Below are positions 43,538-52,473 of a stretch of 64,000 bases of DNA, in pieces (the stretch's first letter is position 1; each line of letters opens with the position of its first letter). Below the pieces are notes generated by a model. The model saw only the letters and a list, made by a program, of their open reading frames with translations. It had not been told where the DNA came from and ran no database searches. The position numbers and the translations under genes were made by a program. The stretch comes from Pyropia haitanensis (lineage: Eukaryota > Rhodophyta > Bangiophyceae > Bangiales > Bangiaceae), in assembly GCA_008729055.1 (NCBI GenBank), contig SDUX01000090.1, positions 62,001 through 126,000 on the forward strand, read 5' to 3'.

Positions 43538-44782
43538 TCAGTACATGGGAGGTACCCCCGGGCGCAGCAATCCAAGCTCTTCCACCCGACGAGTCATTTT
43601 CACCCTCAACAAGGAGCGCTCCCGGTCGCGACGTCGACCACGCTGGTCGGCACTCACGGTGTCGTTCGGCGCCAAGTAAACATTCCCTCCAGCGCGGTCG
43701 TTGGCGAACGGTGCCAAGCGATCCGTACCGCTCTCGGACTCGTCACAGCAATAGTTATGCAGACGAAAGCACGCTCGAATCAAAGCTGGCCGCTTCGAAA
43801 AGGGCACACGAAGAGGTCGCCAGAAGACCCCCCACCGCCACACAAGCATCCCAAAAGCCTGCTCAATGTGAATACGGAGGGATGAGAGATGGAAGTTGTA
43901 AGAGTCCCGCCAGCGATCACCCCTGCCATCACCTGGCCACCGGACGGCCAATGCCTCGCTTGCAGCGTACGCATCGTCTGCCGCAATACAGTGGCCATCC
44001 CTAATCAGCGCCGCTGTTATGGGGTCCTCCGGCCTCAGGAGCGCCTGCCCGAGCAATGTACAAGAAAACGCCGTCGAGTCGTGAGAAGACCCAGGACTCA
44101 TGCAGGACATCCATCGAAACTTGTACGAAGCGTCACAAATGGCCTGCACATTGAAAGCGTAGAAGCCCTTCCGAGAGTAGTAGTCGGCCACGCACGTAAC
44201 ATCCGATGGTAGGGGCTGCTCCTGCTCAATCGCCACGCCATCGAGCGCTCCGATGACGTTGGAGAACGGGGAATTCCGCCCCGCTTGGAAGCCAGCAGCG
44301 TACGCGAGTCGACGAGTACTGTTCCCTACCTGGAAGTCCAGAGCCAGTGCAGAGGTAGAGTTAACAGCGTCCACGACCTCCCACACTGCGCGGTACAATG
44401 AGGCCGGGTGTACCCCAAACGCCGCGCAAATGTCCACGTAGCTACCGCCTCCCAAATAGCGCAGCGCCAAAGCAGTACGCGTCTCCGCAGAGAGGCCACG
44501 ACGGGGCAAAAGAGGGCGCAAGAGTGCCACCAGGCCATCAAAGGCGCCATCGGACATGCGCATAGCGCGAGGGAATAGGGCGCCGTAGCGTGCCCGGACG
44601 TCGGAAAAGGGTACAGAAACAGATGTGTATTGAAAGGGGTCAGAGAACAAACCACGGTGGGCATGCAAGGCTCCAGCCACAGACGTCATGAACGCACCCG
44701 CCCGCCAGATAGGAGTGGGGTGCATGATGCTGTAGGCGGCGATATGAACGGGCTTTGGTGGCGCTCGAGCAGGGCGGACCAT
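43538..44782 (-). CDS. PIF/Harbinger DDE transposase (DDE_Tnp_4)
   Basis: 414 aa from ATG 44782 (MVRPARAPPKPVHIAAY). The N-terminal half carries a helix-turn-helix-like region (LSAETRTALALRYLGGGSYV, followed by DICAAFGVHPASLYRAV). Catalytic residues: first Asp in GALDGVAI (about residue 187), second Asp in SPGSSHDSTAF (about 232) and Glu in RIHIEQAFGML (about 310), with ADDAYA just before, all as in the DDE_Tnp_4 family. Length matches Harbinger nucleases (350-450 aa). The frame is intact, single exon. It acts in the nucleus to excise and insert the element, probably with the convergent ORF1 protein. Confidence 0.92.
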   Translation of the reverse strand: MVRPARAPPKPVHIAAYSIMHPTPIWRAGAFMTSVAGALHAHRGLFSDPFQYTSVSVPFSDVRARYGALFPRAMRMSDGAFDGLVALLRPLLPRRGLSAETRTALALRYLGGGSYVDICAAFGVHPASLYRAVWEVVDAVNSTSALALDFQVGNSTRRLAYAAGFQAGRNSPFSNVIGALDGVAIEQEQPLPSDVTCVADYYSRKGFYAFNVQAICDASYKFRWMSCMSPGSSHDSTAFSCTLLGQALLRPEDPITAALIRDGHCIAADDAYAASEALAVRWPGDGRGDRWRDSYNFHLSSLRIHIEQAFGMLVWRWGVFWRPLRVPFSKRPALIRACFRLHNYCCDESESGTDRLAPFANDRAGGNVYLAPNDTVSADQRGRRRDRERSLLRVKMTRRVEELGLLRPGVPPMY

Positions 44783-44925
44783 CTGCACACCCCACTCTTC
44801 AAGTCACACTCCAGTGTTTGTGATACTTCAAAAAGAGTCATGTTAAGTTGTTCAAAACTTATGTATTTGGTATACCGACCGGACTCCCCTCTCCCGTTCC
44901 TTTCGCAGGTATATACCGTCGTCAC

Positions 44926-45734
44926 ATGAGACGGTACGCGAACTGCGAACGGGCCTGATTGTGTGCTGCCCCGCTCTCCCCCCCCCGCCTCATTGGCACC
45001 GCTTCTAGGGCGCCCCGTAGACGTCCATCCCCCCCCCCCATTCCACGCTTTTTTTGGCACCATATGGCCATCTCCGTCCTACACCAGGCTGCGTGCCACC
45101 TGGATGAGCGCTGCCCCCCCCGCCCCTCTCCACAGGCAGCACACGGGGGTCCTGTGCGCACCTCCCCCGGCTTGGCACCCCCCCCGCCTCGCTGTCGACT
45201 CCGAGTCTCGCGCGAGGGAGTGTCCTGCCCTGGCGCCGCCCGTCCGCCGCCACGGCCATGTCGGGGGGATCCGTGGCAAGCCCCTGCCCGCCAAACACTG
45301 GCAGCTCGCGTCCTGTGGTTTCCCCCCCCCTCCCAGACACGCCTTTGTGGGCGGGGTGCGCTCCCGGCTCTGTCCTGGGGGGGTGCACTCATTTTTTTTG
45401 TGCCTGGAGAGGGGTTTTGCTTCCTGTCAGCCCGCACGCGGCACCGAACGGCGCGGGCGCTGCTCTACTGCTGCGGTCGGCGACGACGACGTCTACCGTC
45501 GTGTTCCTGCCCACCGCCACCCACCGTCACCGCGACGTCACCCTTTACGCGCTCGCCGACCACCGTTTCTGCGTGTATTGAGCGTGTGATCTTGGGGCTA
45601 TGTGAGCATTGAGACGACTGTGGGTCCTGACTCGCCCCGCCTTTCTTTTGCTGCGTCTTCCGTGGTGAGCTGTGTGATATTTTCTTCTGTTTGTGTTTTT
45701 TTATTGTACCCCTGGGTGCTTTTAGATATGGACG
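44926..45734. other. Spacer between the two Harbinger loci, promoter of the second
   Basis: Contains the second copy (44960-45100) of the repeat seen at 41480-41600, C-rich tracts and, from 45590, AT-richer DNA leading to the transposase ATG. No separate gene supported. Confidence 0.4.
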
Positions 45735-48700
45735 ATGACCTCCGACGACGATGATGAAATGGCCGTTCTCGTGGCGCATCACCACCGCCTCACCATCCTC
45801 CGCCTCTTACGGCGAAGGCGATTGATGTCGCGGATTACCCGCCGCCGCCGGGGCTCGCTCCCTGGCCGACGGCCAAACAAGAACCGGGACTTTTCTCTTG
45901 GCCTGCAAAGCATCATACGCGACTATTTCGGAGTGAGTGGGCACGAGCCCATCTACGACGAGACCGACTTCGAGCGGCGCTTTCGCGTCCCGCGCGTTGT
46001 TTTTATGCGCATTTTCAACGACATCAAGCATGAGCCCTGGTGGGAGCAGCGGCCCAATGCGACCGGGAGGCTGCAAGCACATCCTCTTCAGAAGCTGGTA
46101 GGGGCCTTCCGCGTGCTAGGGTACGGTGAGAGCCCGGATCGCACGGACGAGTACGTCCGTTTGAGCAAGACGACGGTGTCACTGGCTATGAAGCGGCTGG
46201 TGGGGTTTATTCTGCGCAAGTATCAATCCGAGTACTTGCGTGCCCCGTCGAACGAGGACCTGCTGCGGATTATGAGGCGCAATATGGAGAGGGGCATGCC
46301 TGGCTGCATTGGCAGCCTAGACTGCTCCCACTGGGAGTGGAGCAACTGTCCAACCGCACATGCGGGCATGTACCAAGACCGTAGTGGGAAGCGGAGCATC
46401 GTTCTCGAGACGGTGTGCGATGAGGATTTGTGGATTTGGCACATCTACGCCGGCGCACCCGGCAGCAACAACGACTTGAACGTGCTGGCGCACAGCCCCC
46501 TCATGACGAAGGTCACCCGCGCGGCGTGGCCTCCACCTGGTTTGTCATTCTTCGTGGGTGACACTCTTTTTCGCATGCCGTACTATCTTGTGGATGGCAT
46601 TTATCCTCGCTATGCATTTCTCGTCTCTCCACACGCCGTGCCCGCCAACGACCAAGAGCGAGCTTTCAATCGCCTTCAAGAGGCGCTCCGAAAGGACGTA
46701 GAGCGCCTCTACGCTGTACTAACCGCGCGGTTCCACTTGGCTCTGTACCCCGCGCGGTCTATGTCTGTGTCTACTCTCGTCTGCACTGCCAAGGCCATCG
46801 CAATTCTTCACAATATGGTCACCGAGCAGCGCTGTCACAGGTATGTGTCGCGCTCGCGGGCGGCGTACGGAACGGGGATACCAGGTGGGCGGTGCGGGTG
46901 CGGGTCGGCAGCGTCTGACTGCGGTTGTGCGGGCGGGGCGGCCGTCGCTGATTGCGGTGCTGGTGGTGGTGCGGGCGGGGTGTTCGGTCAGGGCGGTGGT
47001 GGCGCCGGTGCGGCCGGGGTCGGCGGTGGCGCCGCCGGCGGCGGTGGTACCGCGGGCGGCGGTGTTGGCGCCGGCGCCGGTGCGGTTGGGGTCGGCGGTG
47101 GCGCCGCCGCCGGCGCTGGAGCCGCGGGCGGCGGCGGCGGTGGCGCCGCCGCCGGCGGTGGTGCCGCGGGCGGCGGCAGCGGTGCGGCCGGCGGCGGTGG
47201 TGCCACGGGCGGCGGCGGTGGCGCCGGCGCCGGTGTTGGCGCCGGCGCCGGTGCGGTCGGGGTCGGCGGTAGCGCCGCCGGCGGCGCTGGAGCCGCGGGC
47301 GGCGGTGGTGGCGCCGGCGCCGGTGTTGGCGTCGGCGCCGGTGCGGTCGGGGTCGGCGGTAGCGCCGCCGGCGGCGGTGGAGCCGCGGGCGGCGGTGGTG
47401 GCGCCGGCGCCGGTGTTGGCGCCGGCGCCGGTGCGGTCGGGGTCGGCGGTAGCGCCGCCGGCGGCGGTGGAGCCGCGGGCGTCGGCGGTGGCGCCGCCGG
47501 CGGCGGTGGCGCCGGCGCCGGTGCGGTCGGGGTCGGCGGTAGCGCCGCCGGCGGCGGTGGAGCCGCGGGCGGCGGCGGTGGCGCCGCCGGCGGCGGTGGC
47601 GCCGCCGGCGGCGGTGGTGCCGCGGGCGGCTGCAGCGGTGCGGCCGGCGGCGGTGGTGCCGCGGGCGGCGGCGGTGGCGCCGGCGCCGGTGTTGGCGCCG
47701 GCGCCGGTGTGGCAGGGGTCGGCGGGGTCGCCGCCGGTGGCGGTGGTGCCGCGGGCGGCGGCGGTGGCGACGCCGGCGGCGGTGGCGCCGCGGGCGGCTG
47801 CGGCGGTGCGGCCGGCGGCGGTGGTACCGCGGGCGGCGGCGGCAGTGCGGCCGGCGGCGGTGGTGCCGCTGGCCGCGGTGGTGGCGCCGGCGGCGGTGTT
47901 GGCGCCGGCGCCGTTGCGGTCGGGGTCGACGGTGGGGCCGCCGGCGGCGGTGGTGCCGCGGGCGGCGGCGGTGGCGCCACCGGCGGCAGTGGTGCCGCGG
48001 GCGGCGGCGGCGGTACGGCCGGCGGCGGCGGTGCCGCGGGCGGCGGCGGTGGCGCCGCCGGCGGCGGTGGTGCCGCAGGCGGCGGCGGCGGTGCGGCCGG
48101 CGGTGGTTGTGCCGCGGGCGGCGGCGGTGGCGTCGCCGGCGGTGTTGGCGCCGGCGCCGTTGCGGCCGGGGTCGGCGGTGGTGCCGCGGGCGGCGGCGTT
48201 GGCGCCGCCGGCGGCGGTGGTGCCGCAGGCGGCGGCGGCGGTGCGGCCGGCGGTGGTTGTGCCGCGGGCGGCGGCGGTGGCGTCGCCGGCGGTGTTGGCG
48301 CCGGCGCCGTTGCGGCCGGGGTCGGCGGTGGCGCCGCCGGCGGCGGTTGTGCCGCGGGTCGCGGCGGTGGCGCCGGCGTTGGGGCCGGCGGCGGTGCCGC
48401 CGCCGAGGGCGGAGGCGGCGGTGTCGCTGGGGTGGGTGGCCCGAACGATGGAGGGGAGGGTGTAGGTGCGGGAGGGGGGGGAGGGGGCGATGGTGGAGCT
48501 GGTGCTGGGGGTGGTGGGGGGGCGGGTGTGGACGCGGGTGCGGTGCCGGATGTTGTTGGGGTTCTTCCAGTGGTTAATCCCGCGGGCGAGCCAGCAGAGG
48601 GCGTTTTCTTTCGAGCGCTTCTGGCGTGGTCCCGTGGGACGGACCCACAGGTTCACGCTGCGCTGAAGACCTGCCTCACAGCGCACGTGTGGGCCCATCA

Positions 48701-48737
48701 GGATGCGCTACTCCGGCCGTATGAGGGAGAAATGTAA
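45735..48737 (+). CDS. Plant-transposon-type Harbinger transposase with G/A expansion
   Basis: A 1000-codon frame from ATG 45735. Residues 1-368 are a nuclease of the plant transposon protein family (PF04827-like): MPGCIGSLDCSHWEWSNCPT (first Asp), YAGAPGSNNDLNVLAHSPLM (second Asp), FFVGDTLFRMPYYLVDGIYP and QERAFNRLQEALRKDVERLY (Glu region). From residue 370 to about 905 the protein is almost only Gly, Ala and Val, from a GC minisatellite. The last 40 residues (DPQVHAALKTCLTAHVWAHQ) return to the family's normal C-terminus in the same frame. CACAG/GTATGT at 46840/46841 is a strong donor, so the repeat may be intronic, but no acceptor that I find (for example TTCTTCCAG at 48570) keeps phase. 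Either an intron with unresolved end or an expanded protein. Confidence 0.8.
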   Translation: MTSDDDDEMAVLVAHHHRLTILRLLRRRRLMSRITRRRRGSLPGRRPNKNRDFSLGLQSIIRDYFGVSGHEPIYDETDFERRFRVPRVVFMRIFNDIKHEPWWEQRPNATGRLQAHPLQKLVGAFRVLGYGESPDRTDEYVRLSKTTVSLAMKRLVGFILRKYQSEYLRAPSNEDLLRIMRRNMERGMPGCIGSLDCSHWEWSNCPTAHAGMYQDRSGKRSIVLETVCDEDLWIWHIYAGAPGSNNDLNVLAHSPLMTKVTRAAWPPPGLSFFVGDTLFRMPYYLVDGIYPRYAFLVSPHAVPANDQERAFNRLQEALRKDVERLYAVLTARFHLALYPARSMSVSTLVCTAKAIAILHNMVTEQRCHRYVSRSRAAYGTGIPGGRCGCGSAASDCGCAGGAAVADCGAGGGAGGVFGQGGGGAGAAGVGGGAAGGGGTAGGGVGAGAGAVGVGGGAAAGAGAAGGGGGGAAAGGGAAGGGSGAAGGGGATGGGGGAGAGVGAGAGAVGVGGSAAGGAGAAGGGGGAGAGVGVGAGAVGVGGSAAGGGGAAGGGGGAGAGVGAGAGAVGVGGSAAGGGGAAGVGGGAAGGGGAGAGAVGVGGSAAGGGGAAGGGGGAAGGGGAAGGGGAAGGCSGAAGGGGAAGGGGGAGAGVGAGAGVAGVGGVAAGGGGAAGGGGGDAGGGGAAGGCGGAAGGGGTAGGGGSAAGGGGAAGRGGGAGGGVGAGAVAVGVDGGAAGGGGAAGGGGGATGGSGAAGGGGGTAGGGGAAGGGGGAAGGGGAAGGGGGAAGGGCAAGGGGGVAGGVGAGAVAAGVGGGAAGGGVGAAGGGGAAGGGGGAAGGGCAAGGGGGVAGGVGAGAVAAGVGGGAAGGGCAAGRGGGAGVGAGGGAAAEGGGGGVAGVGGPNDGGEGVGAGGGGGGDGGAGAGGGGGAGVDAGAVPDVVGVLPVVNPAGEPAEGVFFRALLAWSRGTDPQVHAALKTCLTAHVWAHQDALLRPYEGEM
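46885..48440 (+). repeat. GC minisatellite inside the transposase frame
   Basis: About 1.55 kb of GGCGGTGGCGCCGCCGGCGG-type units, with larger blocks such as GGTGTTGGCGCCGGCGCCGG recurring (47230, 47400, 47690, 48140, 48290). No stop codon in the transposase frame or in the opposite +2 frame. Confidence 0.9.
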
Positions 48738-48916
48738 TCTTTACACGCGTGCCTATCGTTCGGTGCAAAGGCAGAGAAGGATTTGCCTCTCTGACGCTGT
48801 GACCCGTGGGTTGTGTGGGCTGGTGGGGGGGTCGGGGGGGGGGCGGGGGGCGGAAGGCGGGTTGGAAGGGCTCGAAGAGGCTCTTGTCCCAACAGACCCG
48901 CGCCGCGCGGCGGCGC

Positions 48917-50228
48917 TCACCCGCCCAGCGTCACCCACAGCCCAGTCCCCAGCAACGTGCCCGCCGCGTAGCCGGCCACCCCCAATAGCACTCCGACGCC
49001 CACCAGCGACAGCCAGCGCATGGCCGCCGCAAACGCGGCGGCGATGGCCGCGCCGCCCCCGCCCGCGTTGGACGCGACCGCCGCCTCAGGCGGCCGCCAC
49101 CGCCCGCCCGCGGCGGCGACCGCGGCGGCGGCGACAGCGATGCCCGCCGCGTGGCCGCCGAGTGTGACGGCACAAAAGAGGAGCGTGCGGGGGGCGGTCG
49201 CGACGGCGCTGAGCCGCGCCGCCGCGCCGAGGGTGGCAAACTGGACGCCAAGAAGGAGGTCCGAGAGGGCGACCGCGGCGGCCGTTACGGGGGGGAGGGG
49301 GGGGTCGGTCCCGGTCGCGCCGCCCGCGCCGCCGACGCCAGCTGCTGTCGCCGCCACCGCGGGCGCCACATCCGCCGCAGGCGCCGCGCCCGCGCGGCCG
49401 CCACACTCTCCCGCCCCCCCCGTCGCCACCGCCACCGCCGCAGCCGCCACCGCCGCCGGCCGCACGCGGGCACCCACCCCACTAGCGGCGGCCACCCCGG
49501 CACGACGGACGCAGGCGAGCAGCCGCGACGGACCCGGCGGCCATGTGCGGCGCGGCCGCCGCGGCGGCATCGCCGCCTGCGGCAGCGGCACCACCAGCGC
49601 GAGCGCCCACGACGCGAGCAGCTCCGCGCCGGGGAGGTGACGGGAGGCCGGGCGCGGCGGCGGCCACGTTGCCGGCCGCGCAGATGGCGGTGGCGTAGGC
49701 GGTGGCCGCCGCCACCGCCGCGGCAGCGTGCTCGACGGGCAGCCGCGGCGACGACGGTAACAGCGACGGCGGCGGCGGCGGCGGCAGCGGCGGCGGCGGG
49801 GACGGTGGGAAGCCCGCCACCAGCGGCACCCCCGCGGCGGCGGCGGCGTGGCCCTCAACCCCCTCCACCCGCCCGGGCGGTACAGCCACCGGCGGCGGCG
49901 GCGCCTCCCCCCGGGGCACCACCGCGGTGAGGACGGCGAGGCAGACGGCCATCGCCGCCATATCCGCCGCCACCGCCGCGCCCACCCCCCCCAGCACCAC
50001 CGCCGCGGCGATGGCAACAAAATTGACCGACCCGCCCACGTACGTTGCCGCGAGCGTGCCCGCCAGCCGCGCCGCCGCGGCACGGCCGCCGGGCAGTGGC
50101 ACCACCGCCGCGGCGTCCGCCGCTTCGGTGACCGTGCCGACGGCACCGGCAATGAAAAACAGGGAGGCAACGGCCGTCGGGCTTGCCGCCGCGGCGGCTA
50201 AGCGCGCCCACCGGCGGCGGCCGCCGGT

Positions 50229-50270
<42 letters not shown>

Positions 50271-50555
50271 GTCAGCCGGCAACCCCCCTGGAGCCACCGC
50301 CGCCCGCGGCGGCGGCAGCGGCAACCGCCGCCGCCGCGGCAGCGAGCCGACCAGCAGCACCACCGCCGCCGGCGCGGCGGCCGCCCACGCCGCGTCGTAC
50401 ACCGCGTGTGCCGGCGGCAGCAGCCGCGCGTTGGACGCCACCGCCGCGAGGAGGAAGGCCCGCGTCGGGCAGCCCGCCGCGGCGGTGATCGCCGCGGCGA
50501 GTGCCGCGACGACCGCCAGGGGGGGGGACGCCCGCATGAGCAGTAGCGACGCCAT
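48917..50555 (-). CDS. DUF819 family membrane protein, frameshifted
   Basis: Predicted polytopic membrane protein of the DUF819/YjcL family, found in bacteria and plastid-bearing eukaryotes; its transport role is not settled. Start at Met 50555 (MASLLLMRASPPLAVVAALA), though the frame continues upstream to 51059 through Ala/Pro-rich sequence that could be a transit peptide. The family signature GTLAATYVGGSVNFVAIAAA and AADMAAMAVCLAVLTAV are at about 50060-49930. The C-terminal half (LLLGVQFATLGAAARLSAVA, FCAVTLGGHAAGIAVAA, EAAVASNAGGGGAAIAAAFA and VGVLLGVAGYAAGTLLG) lies in another frame, with a switch near 49630-49660. No adequate intron fits, so a frameshift or sequence error is likely. It lies 180 bp from the convergent transposase. 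The only evident host-type gene. Confidence 0.8.
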
Positions 50556-50583
50556 CGCCGCCGGGGGGGGGTGGGCCGCCGCT

Positions 50584-50625
<42 letters not shown>

Positions 50626-50667
50626 CGTGCCGCCGCCGCGCCGGCACCGCCGCCGCCGGGGGGGCGG

Positions 50668-50945
50668 GGGAGGGCACCACCACCCGCCGTGGCCAACCCA
50701 GACGCGGCGGGCGGCGGGGACGGTGGCGGCGGCGGCGGGTGGCGGCGGCGGCGGGTGGCGGCGGCGGCGACGGCGGCGCGGACGGCGGCGGCGGGGGGGG
50801 GGGGGAGGGCACCACCACCTGCCGTGGCCATCCCAGACGCGGCGGGCGGCGGGGACGGTGGCGGCGGCGGCGGGTGGCGGCGGCGGCGGGTGGCGGCGGC
50901 GGCGGCGGCGGCGGCGCGGACGGCGGCGGCGGGGGGGGGGGGGGG
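50668..50945. repeat. 135-bp duplicated GC block
   Basis: AGGGCACCACCACCYGCCGT starts at 50671 and 50806, a 135-bp period (45 codons), each followed by GGCGGCGGGTGGCGG runs and ending in a poly-G tract. It lies in the 5' extension of the DUF819 frame and keeps that frame. Confidence 0.85.
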
Positions 50946-51653
50946 AGGCCACCCCACTCCCGGCGGAAAGTAGCAGCGGCCGCCCAGGCGGGGGAGGGCG
51001 CCCGCGGCTGGCCGTGGCGCCCATGCAGGCCACACCCCAAGCTTGATGCCACCTCGCACAGCCAGCGGGGGGGGAACAGACTTGGGAGGCCGACGGCGGC
51101 GTGAGGAAAGGGGGGGGGGGGGCGGCCGCCCACCCGGCCGGCCGGCCGCCAGTCCGACCTATTGCCGCCCGGGCCGAGGGTGGGTGGGCTGGCGGGCGGG
51201 CCGGGCGGGCGGTGGGGTGGGCAGCCCAGAGGGTTGGGATGCCGGCGAGGGGGCAAAGCCAGCGAGCGCGCGGCGGGCGGTGGAGCGGAAGGGTTGTGTT
51301 GGCAGAGGGTGGGGAGAGTGGGTGGTGTTGGCAGCGGGTGGGGAGAGTAAGTCGCGTTGGCGGCCGCGGAGGGTGGGGGTGGTGCGGCGGCGAGAGGAGC
51401 CGGCGCAGTGGATCCAAGCACCCTGTACGTACATTTCCAATCAAAGCGGCGCGTACGGCCTCCGTGGGGTGTTCGGCTGCTGCAAGCAGGCCCTCCTGAC
51501 CCCGTCAGGGCCACCTTGCACAGAACATTAGGTACAGGGTGATAGACCCACTGCGCAGGGGTCCTGTGCTGTGCTTGGCGAGGCGGGCGCCACGCCGGGG
51601 GCGGTGGACGGCGCGGGCGCCACGCCGGGGGCGATTCACGGTGCGGCACGCGA
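50946..51653. other. Upstream region of DUF819
   Basis: GC-rich with GGTGTTGGCAGCGGGTGGGG-type repeats (51293-51360). No separate gene; likely 5' flank of the minus-strand DUF819 gene. Confidence 0.35.
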
Positions 51654-51751
51654 CTGGCCAACGGTAACAGTGTTGCCATCGAACTGGCCAATGGTAAAAT
51701 TGTTGCCATGGATCTGGCCAATGGTAAAAGTATTGCCATTGATCTGGCCAA
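51654..51751. promoter_or_regulatory. 30-bp repeat with four CCAAT-type boxes
   Basis: CTGGCCAA recurs at 51654, 51684, 51714 and 51744, exactly 30 bp apart, in the context TGGCCAATGGTAAAATTGTT GCCATNGA. Three copies give CCAAT and the first CCAAC. It is AT-rich against GC-rich flanks. It is about 1.1 kb upstream of the DUF819 Met on the minus strand; a role in either neighbour is inference. Confidence 0.6.
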
Positions 51752-52473
51752 TCAACGGGCGGCACTGGGATTGAGCGGAGCGGATCAAGCCGGCGGGCAC
51801 CTTGGCGGTCAGCGAGAGGCGTGCCGCCACTGACGGCACGCCGGCGCGCTGGCTACACGGCGAGGCCGGCCAAGGACGGAAGCGAGGACCCGAGCTGAGG
51901 CTGTAGTGTGGTGTGGGTCTGCCCTGTACGCGGGGCACCGAGGGAGGTGTGTGTGTGTGTGTGCGCGGGCGGGAAACCAAGGAGAAGGCTGGTGCGAGCA
52001 GCGCCGTATACGATTTCCCACATCGCGGCTGGACGGGGAGAGGGGCGTCCCTCCCCGCCAGCCCCGCCGCCACCGCAAGCACGCCACTACCGCCGTCCAC
52101 GCCCTCCCCCCCCCAAAATGCCGCCACCAGGGCGACGGGAGCCGGCGCCGTGGCGAGGGTTGGGCCTTCGATGGGGGGCGCCGCGGCGGCGGCGGCGGCG
52201 ACGGGCAAAAAAAACGCGTCGGCAGCGGGCAGCGGGGCAAAGTGATCCAGTAGGAAAAAAAAAAACCGGCGGCCAACTCCGGAAAAAAATAAAAGCATGG
52301 GACTGCTACACTACATACCGGACCCTACAAGCAACAACAAGCTACAACTACTACATGTCTAACAGGTATAGGCGCACACTGCTGGTACTAGAAAAAGCGG
52401 CTGGTGCAGGAAGAAACGTTACCAGACGCTAGTGCCCATCGTCGTCGTCGTTCTCCAAACAGTCCTGGTCCAC
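51752..52473. other. Intergenic, mixed GC
   Basis: 3' flank of the Myb-like gene. A TG/GT run (51946-51962) and an A-rich stretch (52253-52292) that may be the polyadenylation region on the minus strand are visible. No gene supported. Confidence 0.35.

Larger units (their letters stand above)
41629..44925. mobile_element. PIF/Harbinger-type element with SAP-domain ORF1
   Basis: Two convergent genes: a two-exon ORF1 (42022-43381, plus) and a DDE nuclease (43538-44782, minus). Candidate ends are GTGACGGTATATAC at 41629-41642 and its imperfect inverted counterpart GTATATACCGTCGTCAC at 44909-44925. A 61-nt palindrome built from GGTATACCG lies just inside the left end. A TWA target duplication typical of Harbinger was not found, so the exact boundaries are tentative. 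Confidence 0.6.

Noticed and set aside
46719..48698. Long antisense frame over the transposase repeat
   Set aside because: Mirror of the GC minisatellite; no domain, and it is antisense to an identified gene.
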